A stretch of DNA of 64,000 nt from Jeotgalibacillus campisalis. Its GTDB lineage: Bacteria; Bacillota; Bacilli; Bacillales; Jeotgalibacillaceae. Numbering within the stretch: position 1 is the stretch's first letter; every line of letters starts with the position of its first letter. A program made the position numbers and the translations under genes. The notes under the pieces were generated by a model. It ran no database searches and was not told the origin of the DNA. It was given only the letters and a program-made list of their open reading frames with translations. The DNA lies in NCBI RefSeq assembly GCF_000829515.1, contig NZ_JXRR01000021.1, positions 62,001 through 126,000 on the forward strand. The letters run 5' to 3'. Of the stretch, positions 34,260 through 43,610 are shown one piece after another.

Positions 34260-35279
34260 TTATCGTTTTTCCTGCTGAAGCGATTTCCTGAAGACAGTAA
34301 GCTGCGCCTGATCTTTTGCTGTATAATCCTGCTCATCCTTCAAGCCGCCCACTCCATTTGCAATCCCGACAATCTGGGTAGGCTGCTGAATGCGGTCCAC
34401 CACAATATCCCCGTCATTGCCAATGATTCCTCCCGCCACCACTCTAATGCCGTTGTCCCATTTCACTTCTCCTTGAATATTTGTATAAAATTCCCGTATA
34501 TACTGAATCAAATATAAAAGCGTATGAGGAAAAGCCGCTCTTACATCCAGCCGGTAGCAGGTAATCTCCTTACCGCTCGCTTCTAAAATAAATTTGGGGG
34601 TAAAGTTATTAATTCCTCCATCCAGTGCCACGCTCTTTGTTTTCATAATGACGGCCATTTCAGGTGGAATGACATGAGAGGATGAGGTAAACGAAATCAG
34701 ACAATCCAACTCCAGAGGCTCATAGGTGCCGGTTTTAAGATAGTGAATCTTATTCTTCGCAAATTTAGGAAGAAGATAGTTCAATACCTTCACAATCTCT
34801 TTTGTTTTTTCATCATTTCTGGAGCTTAAATAAATGCTGCAGCCCCTTTCAGCTAATCGCAGGGCGAGCTTGGAACCCAGATTTCCTGCTCCATAAATAA
34901 GCATTTTTTTGTTTTCGAGCTCATCTTTAAAGGAATGCCGGAGAAACAAATCGGCTGCTTCAAGCGTTGTATCATTTGGTTTATATGCGATGATTCGGGC
35001 GTTTTTCACAACGGTTTTTGCAATTTGCAGTAAATCAATCTCTTTTTTTGATTCGATATCGATAAATAAATAGGCGACATGGGGATCTACTAATGAAAAT
35101 AATTCCCTGGCGGCGTCAGGTGAAACGACCAGGAAATTGATCGCTTCATATCCAAGTGCCGTTCTTCTTGGCAGAACAGCAAATGGCAGGGAATCTCTGG
35201 CAGTGGTGCCGACTGTTGCAATCCGCTGCTCAAAGGGACATGTAAAGCTGTTTATCTCACTTACTATTCGATTTTCCAC
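34260..35279 (-). CDS. Rossmann-fold dehydrogenase-like protein of the eps operon, unknown substrate
   Basis: 339 aa from a GTG at 35279 (AGGTGAT upstream). The C-terminal part holds a dinucleotide-binding Rossmann domain (KKMLIYGAGNLGSKLALRLAERG, about 140-162), arranged as in the shikimate dehydrogenase / glutamyl-tRNA reductase class (YLSSRND, LISFTSSSHVIPPEM, ALDGGINNF). The N-terminal about 130 residues look like a substrate domain, but I recognise no catalytic signature. Last gene of the operon, 79 nt after epsN. It may form or reduce a precursor of the polymer, or couple amino acid and sugar metabolism. I cannot name its family. Confidence 0.65.
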   Translation of the reverse strand: MENRIVSEINSFTCPFEQRIATVGTTARDSLPFAVLPRRTALGYEAINFLVVSPDAARELFSLVDPHVAYLFIDIESKKEIDLLQIAKTVVKNARIIAYKPNDTTLEAADLFLRHSFKDELENKKMLIYGAGNLGSKLALRLAERGCSIYLSSRNDEKTKEIVKVLNYLLPKFAKNKIHYLKTGTYEPLELDCLISFTSSSHVIPPEMAVIMKTKSVALDGGINNFTPKFILEASGKEITCYRLDVRAAFPHTLLYLIQYIREFYTNIQGEVKWDNGIRVVAGGIIGNDGDIVVDRIQQPTQIVGIANGVGGLKDEQDYTAKDQAQLTVFRKSLQQEKR

Positions 35280-35358
35280 AGTATCACCTATCCTTCCCTG
35301 AGGTGGAGGGAATGCATGTGTGTAAATGCTGGCTTAACAGGAAGGGCATTGTGCATTT

Positions 35359-36513
35359 TCAGCACTGAACAAAAAACGGGAGCAGAGCATCAATGACTTT
35401 ATTTTGCTGAGATGGGGTCAAATTTGAGCCGGAAGGGAGACAAATTCCAGATGCAAACAGCGAATCACATACACTGGTTTGTTCGTCGTGAGGATAATAA
35501 TCGCAGTGAGCATATAACGGCTGTCTGTGCATGGGCTTCCATAATCTTCGGGTTTCAATGTTCTGTACTTCTAGGGCCTCTATAATTTTCTCAGGAGGAG
35601 CGGTGATCACAGAGGAATCAAGTGTTAAGGCAGTAAGCCAGCGGGTTGACCGTCCATGCTGTGTTTCGGGCATAAAGTGAATCCCTCTTAAGCCGCTGAA
35701 TGCTTCCTGATAGCGGTTAAAAACTCTTCTGCGTGCTTCCACCCGATCGTCCAACACCATAAGCTGCCCGCGGCCAATTCCAGCAAGGACATTGCTCAGG
35801 CGGTAGTTATACCCTGTTTCGCTGTGCTGATAGTATTTCGCAATGTCTTTTGCCTGTGTGGACCAGAAACGGATTTTTTGCAGCGCATCCATATTATCTG
35901 AGACTATCATGCCGCCATTTGAAGTGGTGATGATTTTATTTCCGTTAAATGAAAAAATGCCAAATTCACCAAATGTTCCACTGGCTTTGCCTTTATAGGT
36001 GGCGCCAAGGGACTCAGCCGCATCCTCGACAATCGGCACTTGATACGGCTCACAGATTTTTTTTAGTTCATCATAATCTGCACTCTGTCCGTATAAATTT
36101 ACTGCAACAATGGCTTTCGGCAGCTGTCCACTTTTTTCAGCTTCCTCTAAAGCCCGTTTCAGCGCCTTAGGACTCATATTCCAGCTCTCCGGTTCCGAAT
36201 CGATGAACACCGGTTTTGCCCCCTGGTAGAGGATCGGATTTGCACTTGCTACGAATGTAAAGGAAGAACAAAAAACAACATCTCCGGGACCTATCCCGAG
36301 AGCTCTAAGCGCTAAATGAATAGCTGCTGTTCCGGAAGTGACCGCAACGGCCCCTTTTGTCCCTGAGTAAGCCGCTACTTCTTCTTCAAATTTGGTCAGA
36401 TGCGGGCCTACAGGAGCAATCCAATTTGTATCGAAGGCGTCATTGATAAACAATTGCTCGGCTGAACCCATATGTGGTGAAGATAGAAAAATCCTTTCCG
36501 GTTTAGCGCCCAT
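35359..36513 (-). CDS. epsN: PLP sugar aminotransferase (EpsN, DegT/DnrJ/EryC1/StrS family)
   Basis: 384-aa PLP enzyme. The aldimine lysine is in FSFNGNKIITTSNGG (about residue 193), the PLP phosphate contacts in VTSGTAAIHLAL and VEDAAESLGA, and the VYGINYR-equivalent is SETGYNYRLSNVLAGIGRGQL. The family converts the 4-keto sugar made by EpsC-type dehydratases to the 4-amino sugar. With EpsM next door it fits UDP-bacillosamine synthesis. The ATG at 36513 follows only a weak GAAGACGGG site, so coupling to the upstream glycosyltransferase (12-nt gap) is likely. Confidence 0.93.
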   Translation of the reverse strand: MGAKPERIFLSSPHMGSAEQLFINDAFDTNWIAPVGPHLTKFEEEVAAYSGTKGAVAVTSGTAAIHLALRALGIGPGDVVFCSSFTFVASANPILYQGAKPVFIDSEPESWNMSPKALKRALEEAEKSGQLPKAIVAVNLYGQSADYDELKKICEPYQVPIVEDAAESLGATYKGKASGTFGEFGIFSFNGNKIITTSNGGMIVSDNMDALQKIRFWSTQAKDIAKYYQHSETGYNYRLSNVLAGIGRGQLMVLDDRVEARRRVFNRYQEAFSGLRGIHFMPETQHGRSTRWLTALTLDSSVITAPPEKIIEALEVQNIETRRLWKPMHRQPLYAHCDYYPHDEQTSVCDSLFASGICLPSGSNLTPSQQNKVIDALLPFFVQC

Positions 36514-36525
36514 CCCGTCTTCACA

Positions 36526-37464
36526 TCACTTTCCTGAAAGGTTTTTATACTGGCTAAACAGATCATTCATACGTTGTTCAAGGCCTGATTTTTTGATGAC
36601 ATTGGACCAGGATAAGGATTCCAAAAATTCCTTTTGTATGGACTGAGGGGGGTGGCTGATCAGTTTCTTTTCCAAATCCTGCAAGGAAGCATCCACGGTA
36701 ATAAAAGACAGATTGTGTTTTTCTTTAAAGTAGTTGACCCACTTATATTCCGTTGAGATAATCCTCAGGTTCATGGCTAAATACTCCAGCAGCTTTGTGG
36801 AAGTTTGAAGGTTATAGGGGTATTTATCCGGCATATAATTAATGCCGTAAACAGCTTGAGAGGCGTATTTTGGCACGTCTTTGTACGGGATGCTGCCTGT
36901 AAAAATAATATGATCATCTGCTTTAAATTCTTCATAAATATCATCCGGTACAGATCCAATCATTAACAGGGTGCGTTTTTCCTTCAGCTGTTTAAACTGT
37001 CTGAGAAAACGATCGATTCCCCTGGCTTTTGTAATCGCGCCAATATAAACACAATCATATTGCTTCACCCTGTCCTGATAACAAAAAAAAAGATCATCTA
37101 CTCCCATGTCCCGCTGAAGAGAAACGACCTCATCTTTAAACTGCATTCCATTTTCAACAAACTCATTTAAAAAAATCCGGAGGTCCGGCTTTTGATTCAG
37201 TTTACGTTTAATCATATTTTTCCCCTTTGGAAATATGCCTGTAGATAACGATGCGTATTCATGAATAAGCGGCATTCCATCGGGTGCTGACCGATCAATT
37301 CCTGGAAAAGTCCACAGGGCATCGAAGTCAGAAAACGAAAAAGAGCCGATTTGAGCAGAGTCGAAAAATTTAAAACCGCTGTCTTTTATATCAAAATATT
37401 GAATGGTGGCATCTATTTGAGGCAAATAAGCTTTAGTAGAGTTCATCATGAGAATTTTTTTCAT
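36526..37464 (-). CDS. Glycosyltransferase of the eps operon
   Basis: 312 aa from the ATG at 37464, which has GGAGGGAGC 4-7 nt upstream. An ATG at 37563 in the same frame would run into epsM. GT-B type: the donor-binding half shows YIGAITKARGIDRFLRQF, LLMIGSVPDD, HIIFTGSIPYKDVPKYASQAVYGINYMPD and the acidic STKLLEYLAMNLRIISTE (E-x7-type) motif. No membrane segment, so a peripheral cytosolic enzyme extending the lipid-linked repeat unit. Sugar specificity unknown. Confidence 0.85.
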   Translation of the reverse strand: MKKILMMNSTKAYLPQIDATIQYFDIKDSGFKFFDSAQIGSFSFSDFDALWTFPGIDRSAPDGMPLIHEYASLSTGIFPKGKNMIKRKLNQKPDLRIFLNEFVENGMQFKDEVVSLQRDMGVDDLFFCYQDRVKQYDCVYIGAITKARGIDRFLRQFKQLKEKRTLLMIGSVPDDIYEEFKADDHIIFTGSIPYKDVPKYASQAVYGINYMPDKYPYNLQTSTKLLEYLAMNLRIISTEYKWVNYFKEKHNLSFITVDASLQDLEKKLISHPPQSIQKEFLESLSWSNVIKKSGLEQRMNDLFSQYKNLSGK

Positions 37465-37486
37465 TTTGCTCCCTCCTTCTGCCGCT

Positions 37487-38164
37487 TTATAAATACGTTT
37501 CTTCCTGAAGACGCGGTCTGATCCATTTTGCCGGCGCTCCGTACACGACACCCAGATCGCCAAAATCCTTGGTTACCGTTGCGCCTGCCCCCACCACCGT
37601 ATGATCTCCAATGGTTCTTCCATGAAGGATCCTGGCGCCAAGTGAAACCGCAGAATTGTCTCCAATCACAACGTTTCCGCCTAAATGTGCGCCAGGTCCA
37701 ACGCTTGAATAATCTCCAATTACACAATCATGAGCAACAGACCCAAGAGTATTTACAATACAGTGCTCCCCAATACTTACATCACTATTAATAATTGCCC
37801 CAGCCATGATGGCGGTGCCGGCACCGATGTGACATCTTGGACTTACATAAGCAGTTGGATGAATAATCGTGATAAATGGAAAGTTTGGATTTGATTTTTT
37901 AATCACATCCGCTACTTTTTTCCGTGACCAGTTATCGCCAATTCCAATAATTCCGCCAAAAACAGGTTCTTTTATCGTTTTAATCGAAGCTGTGTCACCT
38001 AACACAGGATAGCCTTGAAAATGCGATGGCCGCACAGGATCATCATCAATCAACCCTAAAATTCGAAACTGAGGCATGTGCTCAATAATGTCCACAATTA
38101 CCTTGGAATGACCTCCACAGCCGATGATAATTAAGTTCTTACCCACTCCATCCCGCCCCTTCAA
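37487..38164 (-). CDS. epsM: Sugar O/N-acetyltransferase (EpsM/NeuD/PglD family)
   Basis: 225 aa. The N-terminal Rossmann-like nucleotide-sugar domain (NLIIIGCGGHSKVIVDII, LIDDDP) is followed by a left-handed beta-helix of hexapeptide repeats (about 95-205) with the catalytic His in TLGSVAHDCVIGD. PglD-type enzymes N-acetylate the C4 amine of UDP-bacillosamine, matching EpsN next to it. Start is a TTG at 38164 (AGGTGA 7 nt upstream). A GTG at 38146 giving MGKNLIIIG is an alternative. Confidence 0.92.
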   Translation of the reverse strand: MKGRDGVGKNLIIIGCGGHSKVIVDIIEHMPQFRILGLIDDDPVRPSHFQGYPVLGDTASIKTIKEPVFGGIIGIGDNWSRKKVADVIKKSNPNFPFITIIHPTAYVSPRCHIGAGTAIMAGAIINSDVSIGEHCIVNTLGSVAHDCVIGDYSSVGPGAHLGGNVVIGDNSAVSLGARILHGRTIGDHTVVGAGATVTKDFGDLGVVYGAPAKWIRPRLQEETYL

Positions 38165-38179
38165 AGGCTTTTCACCTGT

Positions 38180-39313
38180 TTAATCTTGCTGATTCCAGAG
38201 CTTTTTATAGATGGTATCCATTTTCTTAAGAATAATAGGCAATGAATACTGCTCTTCAATTACTTTTTTGCCAAGTATGCCAAATTTCTTTGCTTTTTCC
38301 TCGTTTTCAAGCAGTTCCTTGCATTTTTGAGCAATCTGGCCAGGTGACTTCACATCGACTAAATATCCTGTTTTACCATCTTGGACTAAATCCCGGTTGC
38401 CGCGTATATTGGTCGCAATGACCGGAATTTCCATTGACATCATTTCCATAATAGACCGTGGAAGGCCTTCTCTCATTGAAACAAGCAGTCCGATCTGTGC
38501 AATATTCACGACAGAAGGAACATCTTCAACAAACCCAACGCAGCGAATATGCTTTTCCAGCTTCTTGTTCCAAATCTCCTGCTGGATCTCTTTTTGCAAG
38601 CGTCCTTTTCCAATTAATAGAATGACAAAATTACTCATTTCTTTTTGCAGCAAAGACGCCGCTTCAACAACATCTATTTGTCTTTTGTTTTCATTCAGCT
38701 CTGCGATATGCACGATTACTTTGGTTCCGGGAAGGAGCCCCAATTTTTTTCTTACCTTCTCAGGTTCTTTCAAGAGGCTACTGTCTCGGTTAAAGCGATC
38801 ATTATCCACACCTATCCCTTTAACATAGTGAAGTGAGAGGGCTGGGAAAAGTCTTTGAGCTTCTTTTAAATCATCTGTGTTTGTCACAATTAGTTCAGTT
38901 GTTTTAAAAGAGGCTATTTTTTCCATAGTTTTAAAAAAAGTATTTTTCCACCTTGATTGATGTTCATTAAAATGAAAACCGTGGGCAGTATAAAGAACCT
39001 TTTGTTTTTTCAGGGCAGCCATTCGGCTAATAAAAGAAGAATTGGGTGTATGCAAATGCAAAAGAGTGTAGCCTTTGCACAGACGCCTCATTATAAAATA
39101 GGCTTTCACGTTTCCTAAATGAAAAGGGGAACGGCTAAACGGAACATGATGGACCTTTACTCCCAACTTGGTCAGAAATTCATCTGAAGCCCCGTCCGTA
39201 TTGCAAGCCACTCCTACTTCATAACCCTGATCCAAAAAAGATTGAATATGAGGAATCAAAAAGGCTTCTACCGTCCGGACTATTGTCGTTACAAAAAGAA
39301 TCTTTTTTTTCAT
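38180..39313 (-). CDS. epsD: GT4-family glycosyltransferase (EpsD-like)
   Basis: 377-aa GT-B glycosyltransferase. N-terminal acceptor domain KILFVTTIVRTVEAFLIPHIQSF and LHLHTPNSSFISRMAALKK. C-terminal donor domain VIVHIAELNENKRQIDVVEAA, LLIGKGRLQKEI, VGFVEDVPSVVNIAQIGLLVS and the EGLPRSIMEMMSMEIPVIATN motif (ExxGLPxxxxE). Overall similarity in opening and length to B. subtilis EpsD. It overlaps the upstream membrane gene by 4 nt (ATGA). Adds a sugar to the undecaprenyl-linked intermediate. Specificity unknown. Confidence 0.88.
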   Translation of the reverse strand: MKKKILFVTTIVRTVEAFLIPHIQSFLDQGYEVGVACNTDGASDEFLTKLGVKVHHVPFSRSPFHLGNVKAYFIMRRLCKGYTLLHLHTPNSSFISRMAALKKQKVLYTAHGFHFNEHQSRWKNTFFKTMEKIASFKTTELIVTNTDDLKEAQRLFPALSLHYVKGIGVDNDRFNRDSSLLKEPEKVRKKLGLLPGTKVIVHIAELNENKRQIDVVEAASLLQKEMSNFVILLIGKGRLQKEIQQEIWNKKLEKHIRCVGFVEDVPSVVNIAQIGLLVSMREGLPRSIMEMMSMEIPVIATNIRGNRDLVQDGKTGYLVDVKSPGQIAQKCKELLENEEKAKKFGILGKKVIEEQYSLPIILKKMDTIYKKLWNQQD

Positions 39314-40602
39314 AAAGGCCCAGCTCTCTTATTCTTCTTTCTTGTTGTAAAGAAAATCAGCGGAAGAAGCATCGCCATAGCGGCAAGCCGGTATCGATAA
39401 ATTGAACCAATATTCGGCAAGCTGAAGGAAACCGCGAAGAAGATAGAACACGCATAAAGGAAAATCATTTTTCCTGTATGATTATCAAAAATGTCTTTTC
39501 TGTTTTTCCACATATAGTAGTAGAGGACATACCAGCAAAGCATCTCAAATGCCGACATTAAATAGATTGCTTGGCTGAATGAAAACCATTGCCACGGGAA
39601 TGGAGCAAATATTGAGAATGGAAGCTGAACTAGCCAGCGGATTTCAGGAGAAAACAGTGTAACGATGTGAATGCCTGAACCTCCGTCGAGCGCAATTTCA
39701 TTTATTCTCTCCACTCCTTCATTAGAGGTCGATGTATCAAACGTCTGCAAAATGATATCTCCGGCTGAAGTGGCACTAAATACGCCCACTGCTGCGACAA
39801 TAAGTATACAGTTGCGGAGAAAACTGCTGTTTCCTCTGAAAAATTGAACAGCGAGATAAAGTAGCACAGGTATCGAAATGGCCAATAAAAACTGCGGGCG
39901 CATATAAGAAATGATCATGATTCCACTCAGACCTATTAGAAGATCTCCCACCGAAATTTTTGCTTTTGTCAGAGATAAAACCAAAAAACTCGAGAGAACC
40001 ATTCCAAATACAACAAAGGCATCTTTCAATAGTGAAATGGACCAGAAAACCGCACTTGGAAATAAACTCCATAACAAAGACGCTGTTACCGCTGCTTTTT
40101 CCCCTCCCACACGATCGCCAAGTTCATACAGAAGCGGTACAATAATGACAGAAACTCCAAGATTAAATAGCTGAGGTATCATCATATCAATGCCCAGCAG
40201 ATTATATAAAAAGGCTACGAAAATGGTATAGGACAGATTTCCCTGCAAAGCTTCATACCATGAGTGTGTCGCCAATGCTTTGACTGCATCTCCGTGATAA
40301 GCCAGTGCGTCAACATCACCCGGAAAAAAACCGTCTAAACCATTTTGAAAAGAATAGATCTTCAGCAATATCAGCATCACAATACGAACCGATACGGCTA
40401 AAAAAATAATCTTCAATACGAGAGGCGGATGGCCAAAGAGTGTAGAAAAAAAGACAGCTGTTAAACATGACACCATAATAATCAGCACATAAATAGCTGC
40501 CTCAGTGCCAATAATGGGCACAAAAGCACCAAAAACAAGTGCAAGCCCTGCCCAAAAAAACAGCCATAATACTTTATCCGGTAAATTAATATTAATTTGC
40601 AT
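39310..40602 (-). CDS. Polytopic membrane glycosyltransferase or polymerase of the eps operon
   Basis: 430 aa with about ten to eleven membrane segments spread over the whole length. A periplasmic-type acidic loop early on (FFPGDVDALAYHGDAVKALATHSWYEAL, about 90-120) resembles the first loop of GT-C (GT39/GT83-like) transferases. The remainder resembles EpsG/Wzy-type polymerases. No other Wzy candidate is in the operon, so this may be the repeat-unit polymerase. Conversely it could be a lipid-linked sugar transferase. Starts at an ATG with GTAGGTGATC upstream. Confidence 0.75.
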   Translation of the reverse strand: MQININLPDKVLWLFFWAGLALVFGAFVPIIGTEAAIYVLIIMVSCLTAVFFSTLFGHPPLVLKIIFLAVSVRIVMLILLKIYSFQNGLDGFFPGDVDALAYHGDAVKALATHSWYEALQGNLSYTIFVAFLYNLLGIDMMIPQLFNLGVSVIIVPLLYELGDRVGGEKAAVTASLLWSLFPSAVFWSISLLKDAFVVFGMVLSSFLVLSLTKAKISVGDLLIGLSGIMIISYMRPQFLLAISIPVLLYLAVQFFRGNSSFLRNCILIVAAVGVFSATSAGDIILQTFDTSTSNEGVERINEIALDGGSGIHIVTLFSPEIRWLVQLPFSIFAPFPWQWFSFSQAIYLMSAFEMLCWYVLYYYMWKNRKDIFDNHTGKMIFLYACSIFFAVSFSLPNIGSIYRYRLAAMAMLLPLIFFTTRKKNKRAGPL

Positions 40603-40664
40603 TCGATCACCTACCAGTCTTTAGTGCATAAATTACGTAATGACAATGAAGCAATTAAACGACT

Positions 40665-42143
40665 TTACTTAGCTGTACATTTCTTTCCCTTTTTTAATTT
40701 TTCCCCCGCAATTTTAATCCCTAGACTTTTATAACCAGACAGCAGGGTGATTTTGTTTGATGAAATCAAAAGAAAGATGAGATAGCCCAGTAAGTAAAAG
40801 CCGATTTGCATTAAAAAATGAATATGAAGGGATTCAATGATTCCCATCAGACCGATCATCATCCCAAAAGGAAGCAGGATTATGGCGAAATGACGAATAT
40901 AATCCGCCCACTTCAAGCCCATATCGCGGAAACAGACAAACATAAGAAGAAGCGGGTACATCATGTAGGAAACAGCAGTGCCAATAGCTACACCATTAAT
41001 GTATAGCCCCGATCGAATCATGATCAGATTGACAATTGCGTTAATCAGCACACCGCAGCACAAAACCTTAAAATAACTCCACTCCTTATGCACTACAGTT
41101 AAGTAGTGGGCGTACAGCATCGCCCAGATAAAAAAGAACATGCCCACGATCACAATTCTCGCAGCTGTCGTCCCTGCCACATACTCAGGCATAAAAACCT
41201 CTACAAACCAGGGAAACATAAAAAATGCGATACCCAGGAGAACTGGACTGATGTAAGATAACAGAATGGTCGGCTCCAATATGATCGGCATCAGCGCTTT
41301 TTTACTTCCCGTGGCCCCGTAATGGTAATTAATTTTCGGATACATCACCTGATGAAAAACTGATGGCAGCACCATAATTCCCTGATAGATAAATGCGATA
41401 ATGCCATACAATCCTACAGATGAAGAGTCATAGAAAGCAAAAATCAACAATCTGTCCATAGTTGTAAATAAACTGAGCAAAATTCCGATCAATGTTATGC
41501 GGAAACCGTACTTCAGCATTTTTTTAAACAAGCCGCTATGCCATTTCAGCTGAATTTTGGTCTTCATTTTTATCCGGCTGTAAATCAGGGCAGCCAGACT
41601 TCCGATCAGCACACCAAGAAATAGACCGTATATTCCAAAGAAGATGGCCCAGAAACCCATCACTACATATTGAAGAGAACCAATAATCAACTGAATGACG
41701 GCTACTTTATTAAATTGCTGAACCGTTAAATAAAAGTGGTTAAAAAATAAAACCAGATTTTGAAACGGGACCAAAAGCAACGCCACGATCCCCATAATCG
41801 TTTCAACGAAGGTCAGCGGGAGGACCAGCAGCACAGTAACCCCTAAAAAAGACATTCCTGAGGACATAAGAATCCACACCAGGGCTGTGCTTCGAATATC
41901 ATCCGCTTTCTTAAATCTGCCCTGACCAAGCATTCTGGGGACATCGCGGCTGAAACCTTCCAATATGCCAAACTGCATATAATAGCCATACACTAAAAAT
42001 AATGAATAAATCAGCCAGATCCCATATTCTTCCGGACCCAGTATATTCCGTATCCAAATACCTGTAACAAAGGAAACCGCAGCTGAACAGGCAGAAACGA
42101 TAAAAAGATTGGATGGATTTTCTTTAGTTGGCATGCTCCTCAT
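40665..42143 (-). CDS. Polysaccharide flippase (Wzx-like, PST/MOP family)
   Basis: 492 aa, 12-14 hydrophobic segments throughout, opening NPSNLFIVSACSAAVSFVTGIWIRNILGPEEYGIWLI, the characteristic start of PST-type exporters. It would flip the undecaprenyl-PP-linked repeat unit outward. Placed between the Wzz-like and polymerase-like genes. The ATG at 42143 follows AAGGAG with a short spacer. An ATG 9 nt later is possible. Basic C-terminal tail (KLKKGKKCTAK). Confidence 0.9.
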   Translation of the reverse strand: MRSMPTKENPSNLFIVSACSAAVSFVTGIWIRNILGPEEYGIWLIYSLFLVYGYYMQFGILEGFSRDVPRMLGQGRFKKADDIRSTALVWILMSSGMSFLGVTVLLVLPLTFVETIMGIVALLLVPFQNLVLFFNHFYLTVQQFNKVAVIQLIIGSLQYVVMGFWAIFFGIYGLFLGVLIGSLAALIYSRIKMKTKIQLKWHSGLFKKMLKYGFRITLIGILLSLFTTMDRLLIFAFYDSSSVGLYGIIAFIYQGIMVLPSVFHQVMYPKINYHYGATGSKKALMPIILEPTILLSYISPVLLGIAFFMFPWFVEVFMPEYVAGTTAARIVIVGMFFFIWAMLYAHYLTVVHKEWSYFKVLCCGVLINAIVNLIMIRSGLYINGVAIGTAVSYMMYPLLLMFVCFRDMGLKWADYIRHFAIILLPFGMMIGLMGIIESLHIHFLMQIGFYLLGYLIFLLISSNKITLLSGYKSLGIKIAGEKLKKGKKCTAK

Positions 42144-42204
42144 GATCTCCTTATGAAGTCGGTGTATTCACCTTGGTTTCGGGGAGGGCAGCTTGATACG
42201 AATT

Positions 42205-42819
42205 TTACTTTTGTTCCTTGAAACGGTGAATGGCAAATGTGAGCCACATTGAAAAGATCAATGCCAGAACAAATGTAATTCCCATAATCAGCTTCGGCTG
42301 AGGAAAAACCGGTTCTTTATTTACGGTTCCTTTATTTAATACCTTGGAGTTTTTATCTTCTAAGCTCATAATATGCTGTACTTTTTGATCAAAAGAAGTC
42401 GAAATTGCATTGGCTATAAGCGCTGCTTCCGTCGCGTTTGTATATTCCACCCGCAATTCAATTACCTGGGAATCCTGTGTATTGGAAACAGACACGTCTT
42501 TTTCTTTAAAGGTAATGTTTTGACCATCCTTTTGAAGCCGGTTTTGTGCGTCTTTCAAAATATAAGGACTTTTTAAAATATCCTGATAGGTTGAGACCAG
42601 CTTTAATGAATCATCGATGTGGTTGGTCAAAATTGGACTTTCCTTTGTTTGTTTTCCTGCAACCACGATATTCACCTTAGATTCGTAGGTAGGTTCAATT
42701 ACCTCATACGATATATAACCGCTCGCTGCCACTGCCACTGCTGTAAAAATAATCACAATCCATAATCTTTTTAAAACAATAGAAAAAAAGCCTGAAAAAC
42801 TTAATTTTTTGTCATTCAT
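42205..42819 (-). CDS. Wzz-type chain-length/co-polymerase protein (YveK/EpsA-like)
   Basis: 204 aa from the ATG at 42819 (AAAGGAAG upstream). An N-terminal TM (about residues 18-38, RLWIVIIFTAVAVAASGYISY) and a C-terminal TM (about 175-195, LIMGITFVLALIFSMWLTF) enclose an extracytoplasmic domain with IRNAL-like coil, preceded by the Pro-rich PVFPQPKL found in Wzz proteins. In B. subtilis EpsA works with the tyrosine kinase EpsB. No kinase or phosphatase gene is present in this operon. Confidence 0.88.
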   Translation of the reverse strand: MNDKKLSFSGFFSIVLKRLWIVIIFTAVAVAASGYISYEVIEPTYESKVNIVVAGKQTKESPILTNHIDDSLKLVSTYQDILKSPYILKDAQNRLQKDGQNITFKEKDVSVSNTQDSQVIELRVEYTNATEAALIANAISTSFDQKVQHIMSLEDKNSKVLNKGTVNKEPVFPQPKLIMGITFVLALIFSMWLTFAIHRFKEQK

Positions 42820-42872
42820 CTGTTTGATCTTCCTTTCTTTCAAAAAAATACAATTCATCTGCCAATCCAGTT

Positions 42873-43481
42873 CTACTTTGTGCTTTCTTCTGAACCAGTG
42901 CCTTTAAATCGCTTCACCGTCGCAGAATCGGGATAGCTGACTCCTTTTGGACGTACGACTCTCATCACCGTCATCCAAATAATTTTCACATCAAGCCAAA
43001 GAGAATAATGCTCCACATACCAAACATCCAGCTCAAATTTTTTCTCCCAGGAAATCGCATTCCTGCCATTTACCTGCGCCCATCCTGTTAAACCAGGTTT
43101 AATATTCAGTCTCATTGCCTGTTCATGGGTATACAAAGGAAGGTATTCCATCAACAGCGGACGCGGTCCAACAAAACTCATTTCTCCTTTCCACACATTC
43201 ACCAATTGAGGAAGTTCATCGAGTGAATACTTCCTTAAAAACTGGCCGAAGGGTGTCAATCTGTCTTGATCGGATAATAATTCTCCTGACGCAGAAAGAG
43301 CATCCTTCATCGTTCGGAATTTATAAATGGTGAAAGGAATGCCATGAAGCCCTGCACGGATCTGCTTAAACAAAATGGGCGAACCGATTTTCACAAAAAT
43401 TAAGCACCCAAGAACAGCAGCCAGCGGAAACAGCACTATGAGGAGAATACTTGACAATAAAAAATCAATCAGCCTTTTCAT
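42873..43481 (-). CDS. epsL: Phosphoglycosyl transferase EpsL (monotopic, PglC-like)
   Basis: 202 aa from the ATG at 43481 (GAGAGGTGT upstream). One re-entrant N-terminal helix (about 5-30), the KFRTM motif, the catalytic Asp-Glu in LDELPQLVNVWKGEMSFVGPRP, and the terminal GLTGWAQVNGR signature. It should transfer a phospho-sugar, here probably phospho-bacillosamine, to undecaprenyl phosphate to begin the repeat unit. First gene of the nine-gene operon, placed just behind a leader with an intrinsic terminator. Confidence 0.92.
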   Translation of the reverse strand: MKRLIDFLLSSILLIVLFPLAAVLGCLIFVKIGSPILFKQIRAGLHGIPFTIYKFRTMKDALSASGELLSDQDRLTPFGQFLRKYSLDELPQLVNVWKGEMSFVGPRPLLMEYLPLYTHEQAMRLNIKPGLTGWAQVNGRNAISWEKKFELDVWYVEHYSLWLDVKIIWMTVMRVVRPKGVSYPDSATVKRFKGTGSEESTK

Positions 43482-43610
43482 CCTGACACCTCTCTGCATT
43501 ACTATATGGTTTCAGGCTTAAATCAGTTACACTAAAAAAACAATTCCACCCATCAATAAAAAGTGTTCCAGATCTGCAAAACCAAAGCTTCACGTATAGG
43601 CGGAACAACG

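Noticed and set aside
34188-34517. 109-codon plus-strand ORF after epsC
   Set aside because: Antisense to the end of the dehydrogenase gene and starts within the convergent terminator. A shadow.
37465-37563. N-terminal extension of the eps glycosyltransferase to an ATG at 37563
   Set aside because: It would overlap the end of epsM, lacks a ribosome site, and the inner ATG at 37464 has GGAGGGAGC.
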